From assembly GCA_030035585.1 (NCBI GenBank), contig CM057475.1:7048100-7112099 (forward strand): a DNA stretch of 64,000 nucleotides. Reading direction: 5' to 3'. Under the pieces are notes generated by a model. The model worked only from the letters and a program-made list of their open reading frames with translations. It ran no database searches and was not told the DNA's origin. The translations under genes were made by a program, and so were the position numbers. This document shows positions 10,981-24,492 of this stretch, one piece after another (position 1 is the stretch's first letter; each line of letters starts with the position of its first letter). This stretch comes from Dugong dugon. Lineage: Eukaryota > Chordata > Mammalia > Sirenia > Dugongidae.

Positions 10981-11149
10981 AGAGGGAAGTAGATAGAAAA
11001 CGCCAAGGCCCACTACAAGTTTCAGCCTGCTCTTGAGTTTCCTCTTTGCCTGACCCACATGCACCACACAGAACACTGTTCCACAGACCTGCTCTCACCC
11101 CATAGCCTAAATCAGGACAGTCTCTCCTCCTCCTCCACCAGCCTTCCAT

Positions 11150-11733
11150 GCACCCATGCCATCCTGCATCCTCTGGCCTGCACTGGCCTTCCTCCCTCTA
11201 CTCTCCCCTCTTTATCTGTATTGTCTCAACGGCAGCCGGAGTAATCCTTCCCAACACCCACAGCTTCTCATCTGCTCCAGATCCTGCCGTCCACCCTAAT
11301 GCAGGCCCTGCCCACCTCTCTGTCCTAATCTTCTACCCACTCCTCCTCGCTCTGGTAGCTGCTCCAACCACACCAGCCCCAAGTTCTCCCCACTGACAGG
11401 GCTTTTGCATCTGATACGCCCTCTTCTGGGAGGTTCTTCCCCAGACCTTCCCATGTGGCTGCTTCTCAGCTCCCCGCTCAAGTGTTACCTTCTCAGAGAG
11501 GACTTCCCTACCTGCCCTGATCTAAATCAGCCACCCCTACAACATTCTCCTCCTGTCCCTGACATTCTTGTCGCTGGGTTTTATTTTTTCAGGGCATTTA
11601 CACCAACTGAAGTAATCTTGGTTTTGTTTGCTTGATTTGCTTTCTCCTCCCACTAGAACAAAAGTTTCATGAGAAAGAAAATGGTGTCTGTCTTGTTCAT
11701 TGAATATCTCCTGACTCAAAAACTGTGGAATGA
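11150..11733 (+). mobile_element. L2 LINE, 3' part
   Basis: The order is typical of the L2 3' region: GGGCTTTTGCATCTG, CTTCTGGGAGGTTCTTCCCC, AAGTGTTACCTTCTCAGAGAGG, CACTAGAACAAAAGTTTCATG and a GAATGAATGA end. It is old and noncoding; the small frames here are relics or chance. Confidence 0.82.
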
Positions 11734-11775
11734 ATGAATAGACAGACAGATAGATAGATGGATAGATAAGTAAGT
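11734..11775 (+). repeat. GATA/GACA microsatellite
   Basis: Imperfect GACA, GATA and GTAA units directly follow the L2 tail. Confidence 0.85.
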
Positions 11776-12084
11776 AGCCTGGGCTGTAGGGAGCTCTAGA
11801 GGGTAAAAGTGGGTAAAGGTATAATCATGCCTACAAGTTGCTATTATTATTACCATCGTTAAATTTCTTCTATTATTATCATTAGTAATTTGTAAGTATT
11901 TAAAAGGTTGCAATGACTTTGTGTTTGGGAATTAGCAAAGATTGTTCCCCAAACCCTAAATCTGGGATTAATGACCAGTGAAGTGTCCCGGGACTGCTAA
12001 ATCGAGGGAGACAATACGATGCTATTTGATGAATCCAGCGGTGTTTGCCAGCCATCATAACATCTCGCTCATTAAGTATAACAG

Positions 12085-12580
12085 AAGTTACCGTTCACTG
12101 AGCACCCACCGCGTGCTAGTCACTTACTGTATGATCCTAACCTCATTTACTCTTCACAACAACCCCAATTTATTACATTTTCTCTGTTTTGTAGCTCAGT
12201 AAACTGAGGTCAGATACGTTACATGATGAACACAAGGTCAGCAGTGGAGGTGAGATTGGACCCACCTCCATTTGCCCCAAAGCTCCCCCCACCGCCTGTG
12301 GCCCACAGCCTGCCTTCTCGAGTACTGGTGTCTGTTTCTATGGAGCACTTTTATACATAATGAAAGATGACTAATACATGGGCGACTATACTGTCTGGAC
12401 AATGTTTCATGGCTGTCCTGTCTAAATAAAGCACTTCCTGCTTCTACTGCCATCATTTGGCAAGTACTGTCTGGGTCTGAAGCCCATGTCCTGTTCACCC
12501 GCCCAAGTGGCTGCTCTGAGCTTCAGTTTCCTTTCCTGCCCAAGGGGAAATGGCGGTGAGGAGCTAAAGACACGTGTCTG
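12085..12580 (-). mobile_element. MIR-type SINE remnants
   Basis: 12085-12270 reads as a MIR on the minus strand (ACTGAGCACCCACCGCGTGC, AGTAAACTGAGGTCAG). A second MIR-like piece lies near 12510-12580 (GAGCTTCAGTTTCC). The intervening DNA is unassigned. Confidence 0.55.
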
Positions 12581-12599
12581 CCTGGCGACAGCTGTGCTT

Positions 12600-14460
12600 A
12601 AAGCACATTAGCGGAAGCTGAATTAATGCACACCTCTTGGGGTTCAAAGGTGCCCCGTGATTATCTACGTCTTCCACTTTCCCTTGTGTTTGTGTGTTTT
12701 GAACATGTTAGGCGATGAACAAGGCATATCTAGTCTGTTCCTTAAAGTAATAATCTTAATATTTTATTTTAATTGTAAGGCACCTATTCCCTTTTGTTCC
12801 TTTAACAAATCCAATTAAAACAGTACATTCAGAACTACAAAATAGATGCTATTAAACCAATAAAAAATCATAATCTTTTATTACTGGCCCATGTGACCCC
12901 CTGGGAACTTTTACTCCAAATAAAAGTTGAATTCTTATTATCCTCAAGGGGGTAGGGGACAGTCTGACAGATCACAGCTCCCCCCAGCACATGTACAGGG
13001 CCACACTGGTGCTAGGATACAAAGTAAATGATATTGGGGTAGACAAAGCTGTAAGTACATAATAGCCCAGTAAGCTAGTAAGAGCTGCATTAATCAAATT
13101 AATCAGATAATTGCCAAATGAGGTGAACCTGACAGTTTCCATACGGACACTCTGTCTGCTGTTTTACAGGCACGGGGAGGGGGCTAGGATGGACTGGGAG
13201 GAGCTCTCCACCCAGAAGCCTGGAATAAGAAGCTAGCTGTGTGATCTTGGACATATCACCTACCCTCCCTGAATGCAGGAGCAATACTACTAGCTCCAAG
13301 GAGGGTGGAATAAAATGGCAAATGGGAGGTGGCTTGGTGAAGGAGAAGGCACAAGGTGCCATTATGAGCTGGTGCCAAGGATGTGTGCATGTTGTGGGGT
13401 GGGGTCGATTGCACCATTTGACAACGGAAACAGGCTACTGGGAACAGTGGAGACATGTTCAGCTGAGGTCAGATGGTAAAATCAAACTTCTGGGGCCGGC
13501 ACGTAGCCTCTCGGGTCCCAGAGCAGCCAGAGCCCCTCCAGGGATAGGTCAGGCCTCTGTGGCTTTGTTAGCACCGGGAGAACAAGCTGTATCTTCACAC
13601 GCTGACTCATGCTCAGTCAGGCAAGAAGCTCACACCAGGAGTGGGGCTGGGGTGGGGACTGGGGGACTGGGGAACAAAAGACCCCTGTCTCCATCACTGC
13701 CGGCTTGGAGCACACGCTATTTAAGTGAACTGGCTTGTGGCCTTACATATACCGTTTAAATTGTTCTCTCTCTCTCTCCTTCTCTCACGTTGTCAGCTGC
13801 CAAGCTCTTATAATTAACACTATTGAAATATCATTAAAATTCATACTATTCATATATATATGTTCATATAGACATACACACATATACACATATTTACATG
13901 CATCTATGAAAACGGGCACCTTATACATTGGCCCCCAGGCAGTGGAGTGGGCAGGCAATGGGTCAAGCTGCCAGAGACCCCAATTTTCATGTGGCCCCTC
14001 CAAAAGGCACTAACTCAGATCAATGAACATCTGTATCACTGACCTCTGCAGAGAACTGGGCCAAAGATGGCATCTGCTTCTCAGTCTCTATCACGTTGGC
14101 CAGCTGCTTCACCCTAGTGCACTTCATTCCCTCTAATTAGCCTGTGGGGAATGTCATTACAGTTCCCAGCGAATTCATGCCAAATTCAAATGGACTTGAG
14201 AAAGTGTCTGCTCACCTAGAGTCTGGGGACTCTGTGACTCTTCTTGGTTCCAATGCCAGAGAGCTCATGGGGACCAAAATAGCAACACACCTTCTTACAG
14301 ATATGGGGGGTGGGCAGCGGCCCTAATTTTCTGTTGCAGGGGTAGGTGTGGCTTTGGCCTGGAAGGACCAGCATTCCAGAAAGTTATTGGGTCATTAGGG
14401 ACCAGCAATGTGCCCTGTAGAATAACGTGCTTCCACCGCTGGAGCAAAGGCAGCAGAGTG
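12600..14460. other. WDFY4 intron with simple repeats, little else recognised
   Basis: A MIR scrap lies near 13230-13275. A TC tract at 13765-13790 is followed by alternating TA/CA sequence at 13850-13900. The frame at 13241-13759 shows no domain and overlaps the simple repeat, so I do not call it. Confidence 0.4.
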
Positions 14461-14469
14461 GGGAGAGGA

Positions 14470-14600
14470 GTATAGTGGGGAGAACAGAAGCTTTGGCATC
14501 AGGCACATCAGGTTTGACTTTAGTGGTGTTCTTTGCTGTTTGTGTGACCTGGGGAGGTCCCTTGATATCTGAGTCTCAGTTACTTTGGTGAGTGGCTCTC
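14470..14600 (+). mobile_element. MIR SINE
   Basis: GAAGCTTTGGCATCAGGCAC, TGTGTGACCTGGGGAGG and GAGTCTCAGTTAC follow the MIR core order. Confidence 0.7.
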
Positions 14601-16032
14601 GACATTTTGTAGCATTTCCAAAACTTATGTCAGAGACCCCCCAGAACCCTGGAGTTCTTATAAACTTCAGCCTATGCTGTCTGTGTGTCTCCTCTACAGC
14701 ACCATCTCACTTGGAAGCAAGCAGACCCATCTGGGGAAGGGGTGGAGGGCACAGAGAATGAGGGGTTTGAAGTCACATGAGGAGTCACAGCAGAAAGGTC
14801 GACCCACTATCTGACTGGGGGATGGGTCTCATGAGGGTCAAGAGACAGAATAAGTGAAACTGCTTTTGAATGAGTGAATCTGTTTGGCAGAGTTTACATT
14901 ATTTTCTCTTAAAAGATGTCCCACAAGCTAAAGATGTTTCTCATCTCCATGGCATGATGCTTTCTATCAAGTTAGTCCCAAACACTGGCTGTGAAATGGC
15001 AGTGACTTTGGGGATTTTAGTTTTACTGTGTGTCTGTCCTGTGTCTCAGCGTATCAGGTAAAAAAGTAAAGTAACCATTGTGAGAACATGTTAGCAAAAA
15101 ATTTAGAGATACCAGATATACAGAAACAAAGTCTTATTTAAAAATGTAGTTAAAGGTACATGAGTGTGAATTACCAGATAAATCCTATTATCAGAGTGAT
15201 GATAATGATCTTACAACAGGAAAATGCCTGCAAATATTTTGATGGCATTAAAATACAGGCTGCCATTACATTTTTAATTTAAATATCCACGGGGTGTCCT
15301 ACCATGCTGTTTGATTCACAATGACTAGATAGAAAAATTAATTAGAAATTAAAGTGAAACCAACTGATCCAGTTTTTCCAAAACATGAAAAACAACTGTA
15401 CAAGACAAAAAGACACAATAGATTTAGAAACCTCTTACGTTTGGGTTTCTACACTGTTCATGGGCAATGAAATTGATTATTCATCTATCTGTCCACCCAT
15501 TCATCCATCCATCCACCCATCCATCCACGCCATGCGATTCTATCTATCTACTCATCTCTTTACATCTATTTCTCTCTGTTATTGTCATCCCTTCTTGTGT
15601 GAGTTGGTCCCACTCTGACATTAGAGAATTCTATGAATTGATAATAACAGGTCATCTAACCAGTTTGGGTTGTATCAAAAGACCACACTTCTTTTGCCAA
15701 AATGTATTGTCCTACTCAACTGGCAGACCTGGGCAGGATGCTGGCCACAAAGAGCTGAAGGACAGACGGACTGTCCCTGGCCTTTGGTGACTCTGAGACA
15801 GGGATCCTGTCGCTGGTCTGTTTCCAGCAACTGTGGGGGCTCAGGATAGACCCAGGGTGATACATCCCCTTCCTTCCATAGCCAAGAGTAAGAGTCCCTG
15901 CCCAAGGTAGGGTGGCCCCGAGGAGAAGCATGAAGGGAAGGGAAGCTTGATCATGATCTATCTGGCCTGAGGCTGTCTGGAGACCTAGGCTCTCTGAGGA
16001 GGAGGTAAAGTGCATTATCCCAGTCTCAGCCT
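14601..16032. other. WDFY4 intron with a CATC microsatellite
   Basis: A CATC-rich tract lies at 15483-15530. The rest is unassigned and somewhat AT-rich at 15070-15400. No exon is seen. Confidence 0.45.
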
Positions 16033-16101
16033 TCTGTTTGTTCATGTATACAAATAATCCTGCTGGGATTTTGATTTGAATTGCACTGGTCTTTAGATCA
16101 A
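16033..16101 (-). repeat. Isolated 69-base L1 fragment
   Basis: These 69 bases match 18589-18657 inside the neighbouring L1 at 66 of 69 positions (mismatches at 16036, 16077, 16086), offset 2556 bases. No further L1 sequence flanks either side. Confidence 0.9.
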
Positions 16102-17119
16102 GATGGAAGTTACTGCTTAAGGGGCACTGAGTTTCTATTAACATTCAAAGGGTCCACTGGAGAGAGCCTCCTTGGTGAAGAAGTGCTCATAGACAGCTCA
16201 TGCTCCTTCCTCACCATCATCAGTCAGAGCTGGGAGGACTCCTTATCACCACGGGAGTGTGCTGTGGGGAGCAGGTCAGTGGGCCCAATCCACTGGATCT
16301 CTAGTCTACTGGAAGCACCACTGCCTATCCAGGCTCTCCCTAACCCTTGCTTGGTGTGTTTGGCCTCCCTGAGCTGAGCTTTATCCTAAATGTAAGAAAC
16401 ACCAAAGACAACTAAAGCTTTTGGGTGCTTAAGGCAATCCAGTGACTAGAATTGCTAACAATCTAGATTTCAGCTCTTTGAGCTTGGGGCTGGGCCTGTT
16501 TATCGCTTGCCTGTGGAGCACAGAGACTTGGTACATAGTAGGCACACAATACACTGATTCGATGAGTGAACAAACAGATGACTGTATGAATGAGCATGTG
16601 GACTTGGCTTAAATTAGTCCCCAGTAAGGATCCCGGACAAGGGAAACTTCACTACTTGTACAGGCCCTTGGAACAGGGTTGCCAAATAACACACAGGACT
16701 ATGCACTATCTGGTTCATACATACACTAAAAACTACTCATTGTTCATCTCGAGCTCAAATTTACCTGCACATCATATATTTTTATTTACTAAACGAGGCA
16801 ACCCTATCATGGGGAAGTCATTGATAACATAAAATCAGAATGCAAGCTTCCCTGTTTCTCAGTTTCACCTCCCCACCACCCCACTTCATACAGTTGTTCA
16901 GGCACGCCACCAGAGAACAGCTGTTCCCCACAGTGTACACAGCACCGTCCACAAGCACACACGCTGCAGACTTGCATGCTGTTTAACTGTACCACAGCAG
17001 TGCCCAGACGCTATGCTTTTGGATGCCCTTTAAAGGGCAGAATAGGACTCTGTGCGGGCATAAAGAGGTCACAAGTTTCCAGGTAGGCTGACCAAGCACT
17101 TATGGTGAGAGTGATAGTC
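16102..17119. other. WDFY4 intron, little recognised
   Basis: A short stretch near 16490-16590 (GGTACATAGTAGGCACACAATA) resembles the end of L2. No exon is seen. Confidence 0.45.
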
Positions 17120-19040
17120 CAAGCTATTTTTAAGTTTTCTAAAAATTATTTTTAAAATTTACCTACAGTAAAATTGCCCTTTTTTGCACATAGTTCTCTG
17201 ACTTTAACATATATACAGATACATTTAACCACCACCACAGTCAGGATACACAGCTCCATCACCCCAGAAAACTCACTGGTGCTGCTCCTTTGTAGTCAGA
17301 CCTTCCTCCCACCCCTAATCCCTGGCAACTGTTGATCTGTTTTCTGTCCCTTAGATATTCTAGAATGTCATATAAATGGAATCATTCATTATGTATCCTT
17401 TTGAGATTGACTTCTTTACTCAGCAAAATATTCTGAGATTCATCCAACTTGTATGTATCAATAGTTTTGTCCTCTTTATGCTGAGTAGTATTCCATTTAG
17501 GGATGTACCACAATTTCTTAATCCAACCATCCATTGATTCTTCCAGGTTCTTTTCAGTTTTGGCAATTACGGATAAGGCAGCTACAAACACACAGAAACA
17601 GGGTTTTGCGTGAAGATACATTTTCCCCCTAGGGTAAATACTTAGTTTAGGGAATGCTGGGTCATATGATAAGTGCATGGTTAGTTTAATAAGAAACTGC
17701 CAAACTTTTTCAGAGTGACTCTACCATTCTGCATTCCCACCAGCAATGTATGAGCATTCCAGATGCTCTACTTCCTCACCAACACTTGAATTTTAGACAT
17801 CGGTGTGTAGTGGTATCTCATGGTGATTTTAATTTGCAATTCCCTAATGGCTAATGACGTTGAGCAACTTTTCATGGGTGTATTTGCCATTCATATATCT
17901 TATATGGTGAAATGTCCCTTCAAATCTTTTGGTCTTCTTTTTAATTGTGTTATCTATTTTCTTAACTGTTGAGCTTAAGAGTTCTTTATATATTCTGGAT
18001 ACGAGTCCTTTGTTAGATATGCCATTTGCAAATATTTTCTTTCAGTCTGCAGCATATCTTTTCATTGACTTAACAGTTCTCTTCCCCCCTCCCCACCCAG
18101 GGTAAGAATTTTTTATTTTGATGAAGTCTAGTTTATCAATATTTTTTCTTACGGATTGTGCTTTTGCCTAACTCAAGGTCATGAAGATTTTCTCCTAAAA
18201 GTTTCATAGTTTTACATTTTACATTCAAATCTGTGATCCATGTTTAAGTTAATTTTGTATAAGGTTCTTTGGTTAAGGTTCAATGTTTTGCATATAGATA
18301 ACCAACTGTTCAACACTATTTGTTAAAATGATCATCATTTTTCCATTGAGTTGCCTTCAAACTTTTTTTAAAACAATCCATTGGTCATATTGGCCATATT
18401 TGGTAGCTCTGTTCTGGACTCTATATTCTGCTCCACTGATTTCTGTGTCTATCCCTCATAAGTGTCTCACTTTCATAATTATTTAGTAAGTTTTAAAATT
18501 AGGCAGCATGAATTCTCCAACTTTATTCTTCTTTTTCAGAACTGTTTTGGATTTCTAGTTCCTTTTCCTTTAAATATAAAATTTAGAATCTATTTGTTCA
18601 TGTATACAAATAATCCTGCTGGGATTTTGATTAGAATTGCATTGGTCTTTAGATCAACTTGGGGGAGAATTGACATTTTAACTACATTAAGTCTTCCAAC
18701 TCATTAATATGATGTATTTCTCCATTTATTTGGCTCTTCTTTGCTTTCTTTCATCAGTGTTTTGTAATTTCATCCGGAAATCCTGTACAGTTTTTGTTAA
18801 ACTTATCCATAAATCTGTCATTTTTTGAAGCATTATTATTTTTTAAATTTTGGTTTCCAATTGTTCATTGCTAATATATAGAAATCTAATGGAGTTTTGT
18901 GTGTTGACCTTGTATCCTGCGACCTTGCTAAACTTGCTTTTTAGTTCCAAGAGTGTTTTTGTAAATCTGGTGGGATTCTCTATGTAATAATTAGGTCATA
19001 TGTGAATAGGCGAAGTTTTATTTCATTTTTTTCCTATCGG

Positions 19041-19053
<13 letters not shown>

Positions 19054-19071
<18 letters not shown>

Positions 19072-19072
19072 G
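19054..19072. repeat. T homopolymer inside L1
   Basis: An uninterrupted run of about 24 T bases (near 19048-19071) lies within the antisense L1. It is a likely slippage-prone site. Confidence 0.7.
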
Positions 19073-19280
19073 CTTTACTGCACTGGCTAGAATTTCCAAT
19101 ACAATATTAAAAAGGAGTCTTGAGAGTTTACCTCCTTGTCTTGTTCCTGCACTTAGGGGGCAAGCATCCAGTCTTTCACTATTAAGTATGATATTAACTG
19201 TACATTTTTTGGTAAATGCCTTTTATCAGGTTAAGGAAGTGCCCCTCTATTACTGTTTATTGGGAAATTTTATCATGAAT

Positions 19281-19402
19281 TAAAAAAATAAAATAAAACC
19301 CATTGCCATCAAGTTGATTCTGACTCATAGCGACCCTACAGGATGGAGGAGAACTGCCCCCATATGATTTCTAAGGTGGATTCGAACTGCCAACCTTGAA
19401 CG
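19281..19402 (-). mobile_element. AfroSINE fragment inside L1
   Basis: A minus-strand SINE tail and body: CCATTGCCATCAAGTTGATTC and GAGGAGAACTGCCCCCAT on the plus strand, with an A/T-rich end at 19281-19298. L1 sequence continues on both sides (TATCATGAAT...TGTTGAATTTTGT). Confidence 0.85.
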
Positions 19403-19555
19403 GCTGTTGAATTTTGTAAAATGTTTTTTCTGCGTTAATCGATATAATTATGTATTTTCTTTCTTTTTAGTCTCTTAATATGCTGTATTTAGTTGAATGA
19501 TTTCCAAATATTGAAGAAACTTTGTGTTCTCAGGATAAATCCACTTGCTTGTCAT

Positions 19556-21551
19556 GTTGTTGTTGTTAGGTGTCATCTAGTTGATTCCGACTCACAGTGA
19601 TCCTGTGCACAACAGAACAAAACACTGCTCAGTCCTGCGCCATCCTCACAATCATTGTTATGCTTGAGCCCATTGTTGCAGCCACTGTGTCAATCCATCT
19701 CATTTTTTCGTTGACCCTCCACTCTACCAAGCATGATGTCCTTCTCTAGGGACTGGTCCCTCCTGATAACATGACCAAAATACATGAGATGAAGTCTCGC
19801 TATCCTTGCTTCTAAGGAGCATTCTGGCTGTACTTCCTCTAAGACAGATTTGTTTGTCGTTCTGGCTGTCTCTGGTGTATATTCAATATTCTTCTCCAAC
19901 GCCATAATTCAAAGGTATCATTTTTTCTTTGGTCTTCCTTATTCATTGTCCAACTTTCACATGCATATGAGGCAACTGACAACACCATGGCTTGGGTCAG
20001 GCACACCTTAGTCCTTAAAGTGACATCTTTGCTTTACAACACTTTAAAGAGTTTTTCTGCAGCAGATTTGTCCAGTGCAATGCGTTGTTTGATTTCTTGA
20101 CTGCTGCTTCCATGGGCACTGACTGTGGATCCGAGTAAAATGAAATCCTTGACAACTTCAATATTTTCTCCATTTATCATAATGTTGCTTATTGGTCCAG
20201 TCATGAGGATTCTTGTTTTTTTTTATGTTGAGGCATAATCCATACTGAAGCCTGTGGTCTTCGATCTTTATCAGTTTAGTGTTTTAAGTCCTCTTCGCTT
20301 TCAGCAAGCAAGATTGTGTCATCTGCATATCACAGGTTGTCAATGAGTCTTCGTCTAATCCTGATGTCACATTCTTCTTCATACAGTCCAGCTTCTCGGA
20401 TTATTTGCTCAGCGTACAGACTGAATAAGTATGATGAAAGGATACAACCCTGATGCACACCTTTCTTGACTTTAAACCACAAAGAGTCCCCTTGTTCTGT
20501 TAGAACAACTGCCTCTTGGTCTAAGTATAGGTTCCTCATGAGCACAATTAAGTGTTCTGGAACTTCCATTCTTTGCAATGTTATCCATAGTTTGTTATGA
20601 TACACACAGTCAAATGCCTTTGCATAGTCAATAAAACACAGATAAACATCTTTCTGATATTCTCTGCTTTCAGCCAGGATCCATTTTACATCAGCTATGA
20701 TATTCCTGGTTCCACGTCCTCTTCTGAATCTGGCTTGAATTTCTGTCGATATACTGCTGCAGCCGCTTTTGAATGATCTTCAGCAAAATTTTACTTGTTT
20801 GTGATATTAATGATATTGTTCGATAATTTCTGCATTCGGTTGGATCACTTTTCTTGTGAATAGGCATAAATATGAATCCCTTCCAGTCAGTTGGCCAGGT
20901 AGCTGTCTTCCAAATTTCTTGGCATAGATGAGTGAGCACTTCCAGCTCTACATCCGTTTGTTGAAATATCTCAGTTGATATTCCGTCAATTCCTGGAGCC
21001 TTGTTTTTCACCAATGCCCTCAGTGCAGCTTGGACGTCTTCCTTCAGTACCATTGGTTCCTGATCTTATGCTACCTCCTGAAATGGCTGACCGTCAACCA
21101 ATTTTTTTTTTGGTATAGTGATTGTGTATTCCTTCTATCTTCTTTTGATGCTTCCTGTGTCATTTAATATTTTCCCCATAGAATCCTTCACTATTGCAAC
21201 TTGAGGCTTGAATAATTTCTTGAGTTCTTTCAGCTTGAAAATGCTAAGCATATTCTTCCCTTTTGGTTTTCCATCTCCAGGTCTTTGCACATTTCATTAT
21301 AATACTTTACTTTGTCTTCTGGAGCCACCCTTTGAAATCTTCTGTTCAGCTCTTTTACTTCATTATTGCTTCCTTTCTCTTTAGCTACTCTATGTTCAAG
21401 AGCAAGTTTCAGAGTGTCTTCTGACATCCATTTTAGTCTTGTCTTTCTTTCCCATTTTTTTTAATGACCTTTTGCTTTCTTCGTGGCTGATGTCCTTGAT
21501 GTCATTCCACAATTCATCTGGTCTTCAGTCATTAGTGTTTAATATAATATA
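19556..21551 (-). mobile_element. RTE/BovB-like LINE inserted in the L1
   Basis: This RTE copy of about 2 kb lies on the minus strand, flanked by a perfect 10-base duplication TGCTTGTCAT at 19546-19555 and 21552-21561. Minus-strand fragments show APGIDGISTEIFQQTD, a KKSDPTECRNYRTISLI block, CILSSYLFSLYAEQII and an intact YADD palm motif, but with stops nearby (for example just before YADD). It lacks the 5' endonuclease half and is inactive. It matches the element at 543-1676 where they overlap. Confidence 0.93.
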
Positions 21552-22197
21552 TGCTTGTCATATATTATACATATTGTTGGATTCAATTTGCTAATATTTT
21601 ATTGGGGATTTTCATGTCTACTTCATGAAGGATATTGCTCTGTAGTTTTCTTTCTTTGTATTGTCTTTGTCTGGTTTTAGTATCAGTGCAATGCTGGCCT
21701 TAGAAATTAAGTTGGGAATTGCTTCCTCTTCTATTTTCTGGAAGAGATTGTGTGGAATTTGTATTACTTCTTCTTTAAATGTTTGGTAGAATTTACCAAT
21801 GAAACTATCTGGCCCTGGCGTTTTCTTTTTTATAAGGTTTTCCACTACGAATTCAATGTATTTAATAGAGATATATGTCTATTGAGGTTTTCTAATTTTT
21901 CATGGGTGGGATTTGGTAGCTTGTGGTCAATTCTGTCTAAGTTTGTGCCTAGAGTTGTTTGTAGTATTCCCTTATTGTCCCTTTAGTATCGGTGGTTTCT
22001 TATCTGATATGCATATATCGGTTTCATTTCTGATATTCACAATTTGTATCTTTTTCTTTTTTCATTGTCAGTCTGGCTAGAGATTTATCAACTTCATTAA
22101 TTTCTACAAAAAATCAGCTTTTAGTTTTATTGATTTTCTCTATTTTCTTTCTGCTTTCAATTTTATTGACTTGTGTTCTTATGTTTATTATTTCCTC

Positions 22198-22354
22198 CCT
22201 GGTTGTGCAGTGGTTTACAGCTTGGCTGTTAACCAAAAGGTTGGCAGTTTGAATACACCAGCTGCTCCTCGGAAGCCCTATGGGGCAGTTCTACTCTGTC
22301 CCATAGGGTCACTATGAGTCAGAATTGACTTGATGATAACAAGTTATTTTTTTT
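22198..22354 (+). mobile_element. AfroSINE inside L1
   Basis: Short subtype: head GTGCAGTGGTTTACAGCTTGG, CAGCTGCTCC, GGCAGTTCTACTCTGTCCC and tail GAGTCAGAATTGACTTGATG, with a T-rich end. L1 sequence continues on both sides. Confidence 0.9.
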
Positions 22355-22839
22355 AAAACTAGTTTCTTAAAATGGAAATTTAGATTATTCATTTGAGACC
22401 TTTCTTTCTAATATGAGCATTTAAAGCTATAGATTTTCCTCTAATCATTTCTTCATTTGCATACCCCAAATTTTGATATGTTGCACTTTTATTTTTATTT
22501 AGTTAAAAATATTTTCTAATTTCCCTTGAGATTTCTTCTTTGACTCATAGATCATTTTAGAAGTATGTTGTTTAATTTCTATTTGGAGATTTTTCCAGTT
22601 ATCTTTCTGTTATTGATTTCTAATTTAATTCTATCATTTTCAGAGAACATTCTTCCTATGATTTCAATCCTTTTAAATTTGTTAATGTTTATTTCATGAT
22701 CCAGAACATAGGCTACCTTTGTGAATGTTCTGTGTGCATTTAAAAAGAATGTGTATTTTGCTGATCCTGGGTAGAGTGTTTTATAGATGTCAACTAGATC
22801 CAGTTGGTTGATGATGTTTATTCCTTCTATATTCATAGT

Positions 22840-23045
22840 TCCCACCTGGAGGCAATTTTGCCTCCCAGTGGACTTTCAGCAATGTCTAGAGAGATTTTTG
22901 TTTCAACTGGCTACTGACAGTAGCGGGTAAAATCTGCTGGCCTTCTCCTGCTAAACATCCTACTATGCATAGGGCAAGCCTCTCTCCTCCACCCCCTGCC
23001 AACAACAAATAAAATATCAATACAGCAGAGATTGAGAAACCTTGT
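22840..23045 (+). mobile_element. MER20-like hAT DNA transposon remnant
   Basis: GGAGGCAATTTTGCCTCCCA, CAGCAATGTCTAGAGA, TGCTAAACATCCTACTATGC and GAGATTGAGAAACC follow the order of this nonautonomous Charlie-type element. The name is from memory. Confidence 0.75.
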
Positions 23046-23626
23046 TCTATGTATCTGCTGATACTGGTGGCCTGAGTGAAAGATCTTTCTTTACTACTTC
23101 TGTTGCTCTGTAAATATAGTAGCCAAGGCCTGGCTAGTTCCTCTAGGTTGAGAAGGTACAGTGGGATATAATAAGTCATTCTTAACTCCTGCCTTACTCC
23201 CTCATATCCAGCTTATGTTGCTGCTTGGAGCTTAACAGCTCCACACTAAGGAATTCATGTGATAACTCTAAAGAAATACTAGATTTATGTGGGGGTCTCA
23301 GTATGGCAGGTATCCATGTGTGCTCCTATGGGAAGACATATGTGAAAGTCTAGGACAATGGGGAGATTCATAAAGTCAGGGAATGGCACCCCTAGAGGGG
23401 CTTTGGGCATTCTCCAGGCCAACTCTGCAACCCCCATTTTACATCTGGGAAGGCTGAGGTCTAGAGAGGGCTTGCACTTTGCTGAAGATCATTTGCTGCT
23501 TTATTTCTGCTCATACCCTGTCTAATTTCTCTCCACTATCCTCTTTCTCTCCTTTTAAGCATTCAAGAGCAAAGCTTTATGAATTGGGGGGATTCAGGTA
23601 CCTTTATGTCATCTCCTAACAAGATA
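23046..23626. other. Sequence upstream of LRRC18, MIR/L2-like patch
   Basis: 23400-23500 (CCCCCATTTTACATCTGGG, CTGAGGTCTAGAGAGGGCTTG) resembles a MIR. The rest is unassigned and may hold the LRRC18 promoter or first exon, but no TATA box or CpG cluster stands out. Confidence 0.4.

Positions 23627-24492
<866 letters not shown>

Larger units (their letters stand above)
17120..22838 (-). mobile_element. Antisense L1 LINE, broken by three later insertions
   Basis: The 3' UTR of the element lies at the left (17120-17800), and ORF2-derived sequence follows to the right up to 22838. Minus-strand translations around 21618-21845 (KKTPGPDSFIGKFYQTFKEE) and 22579-22845 (NDRIKLEINNRKITGK) are L1 ORF2 reverse transcriptase and endonuclease segments. 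Interruptions are a SINE at 19281-19402, an RTE at 19556-21551 and a SINE at 22198-22354. Reading frames are heavily broken. It is old and inactive. Confidence 0.9.

Noticed and set aside
13241-13759. 172-codon plus-strand frame
   Set aside because: No domain, runs into simple repeats, no splice or conservation support.
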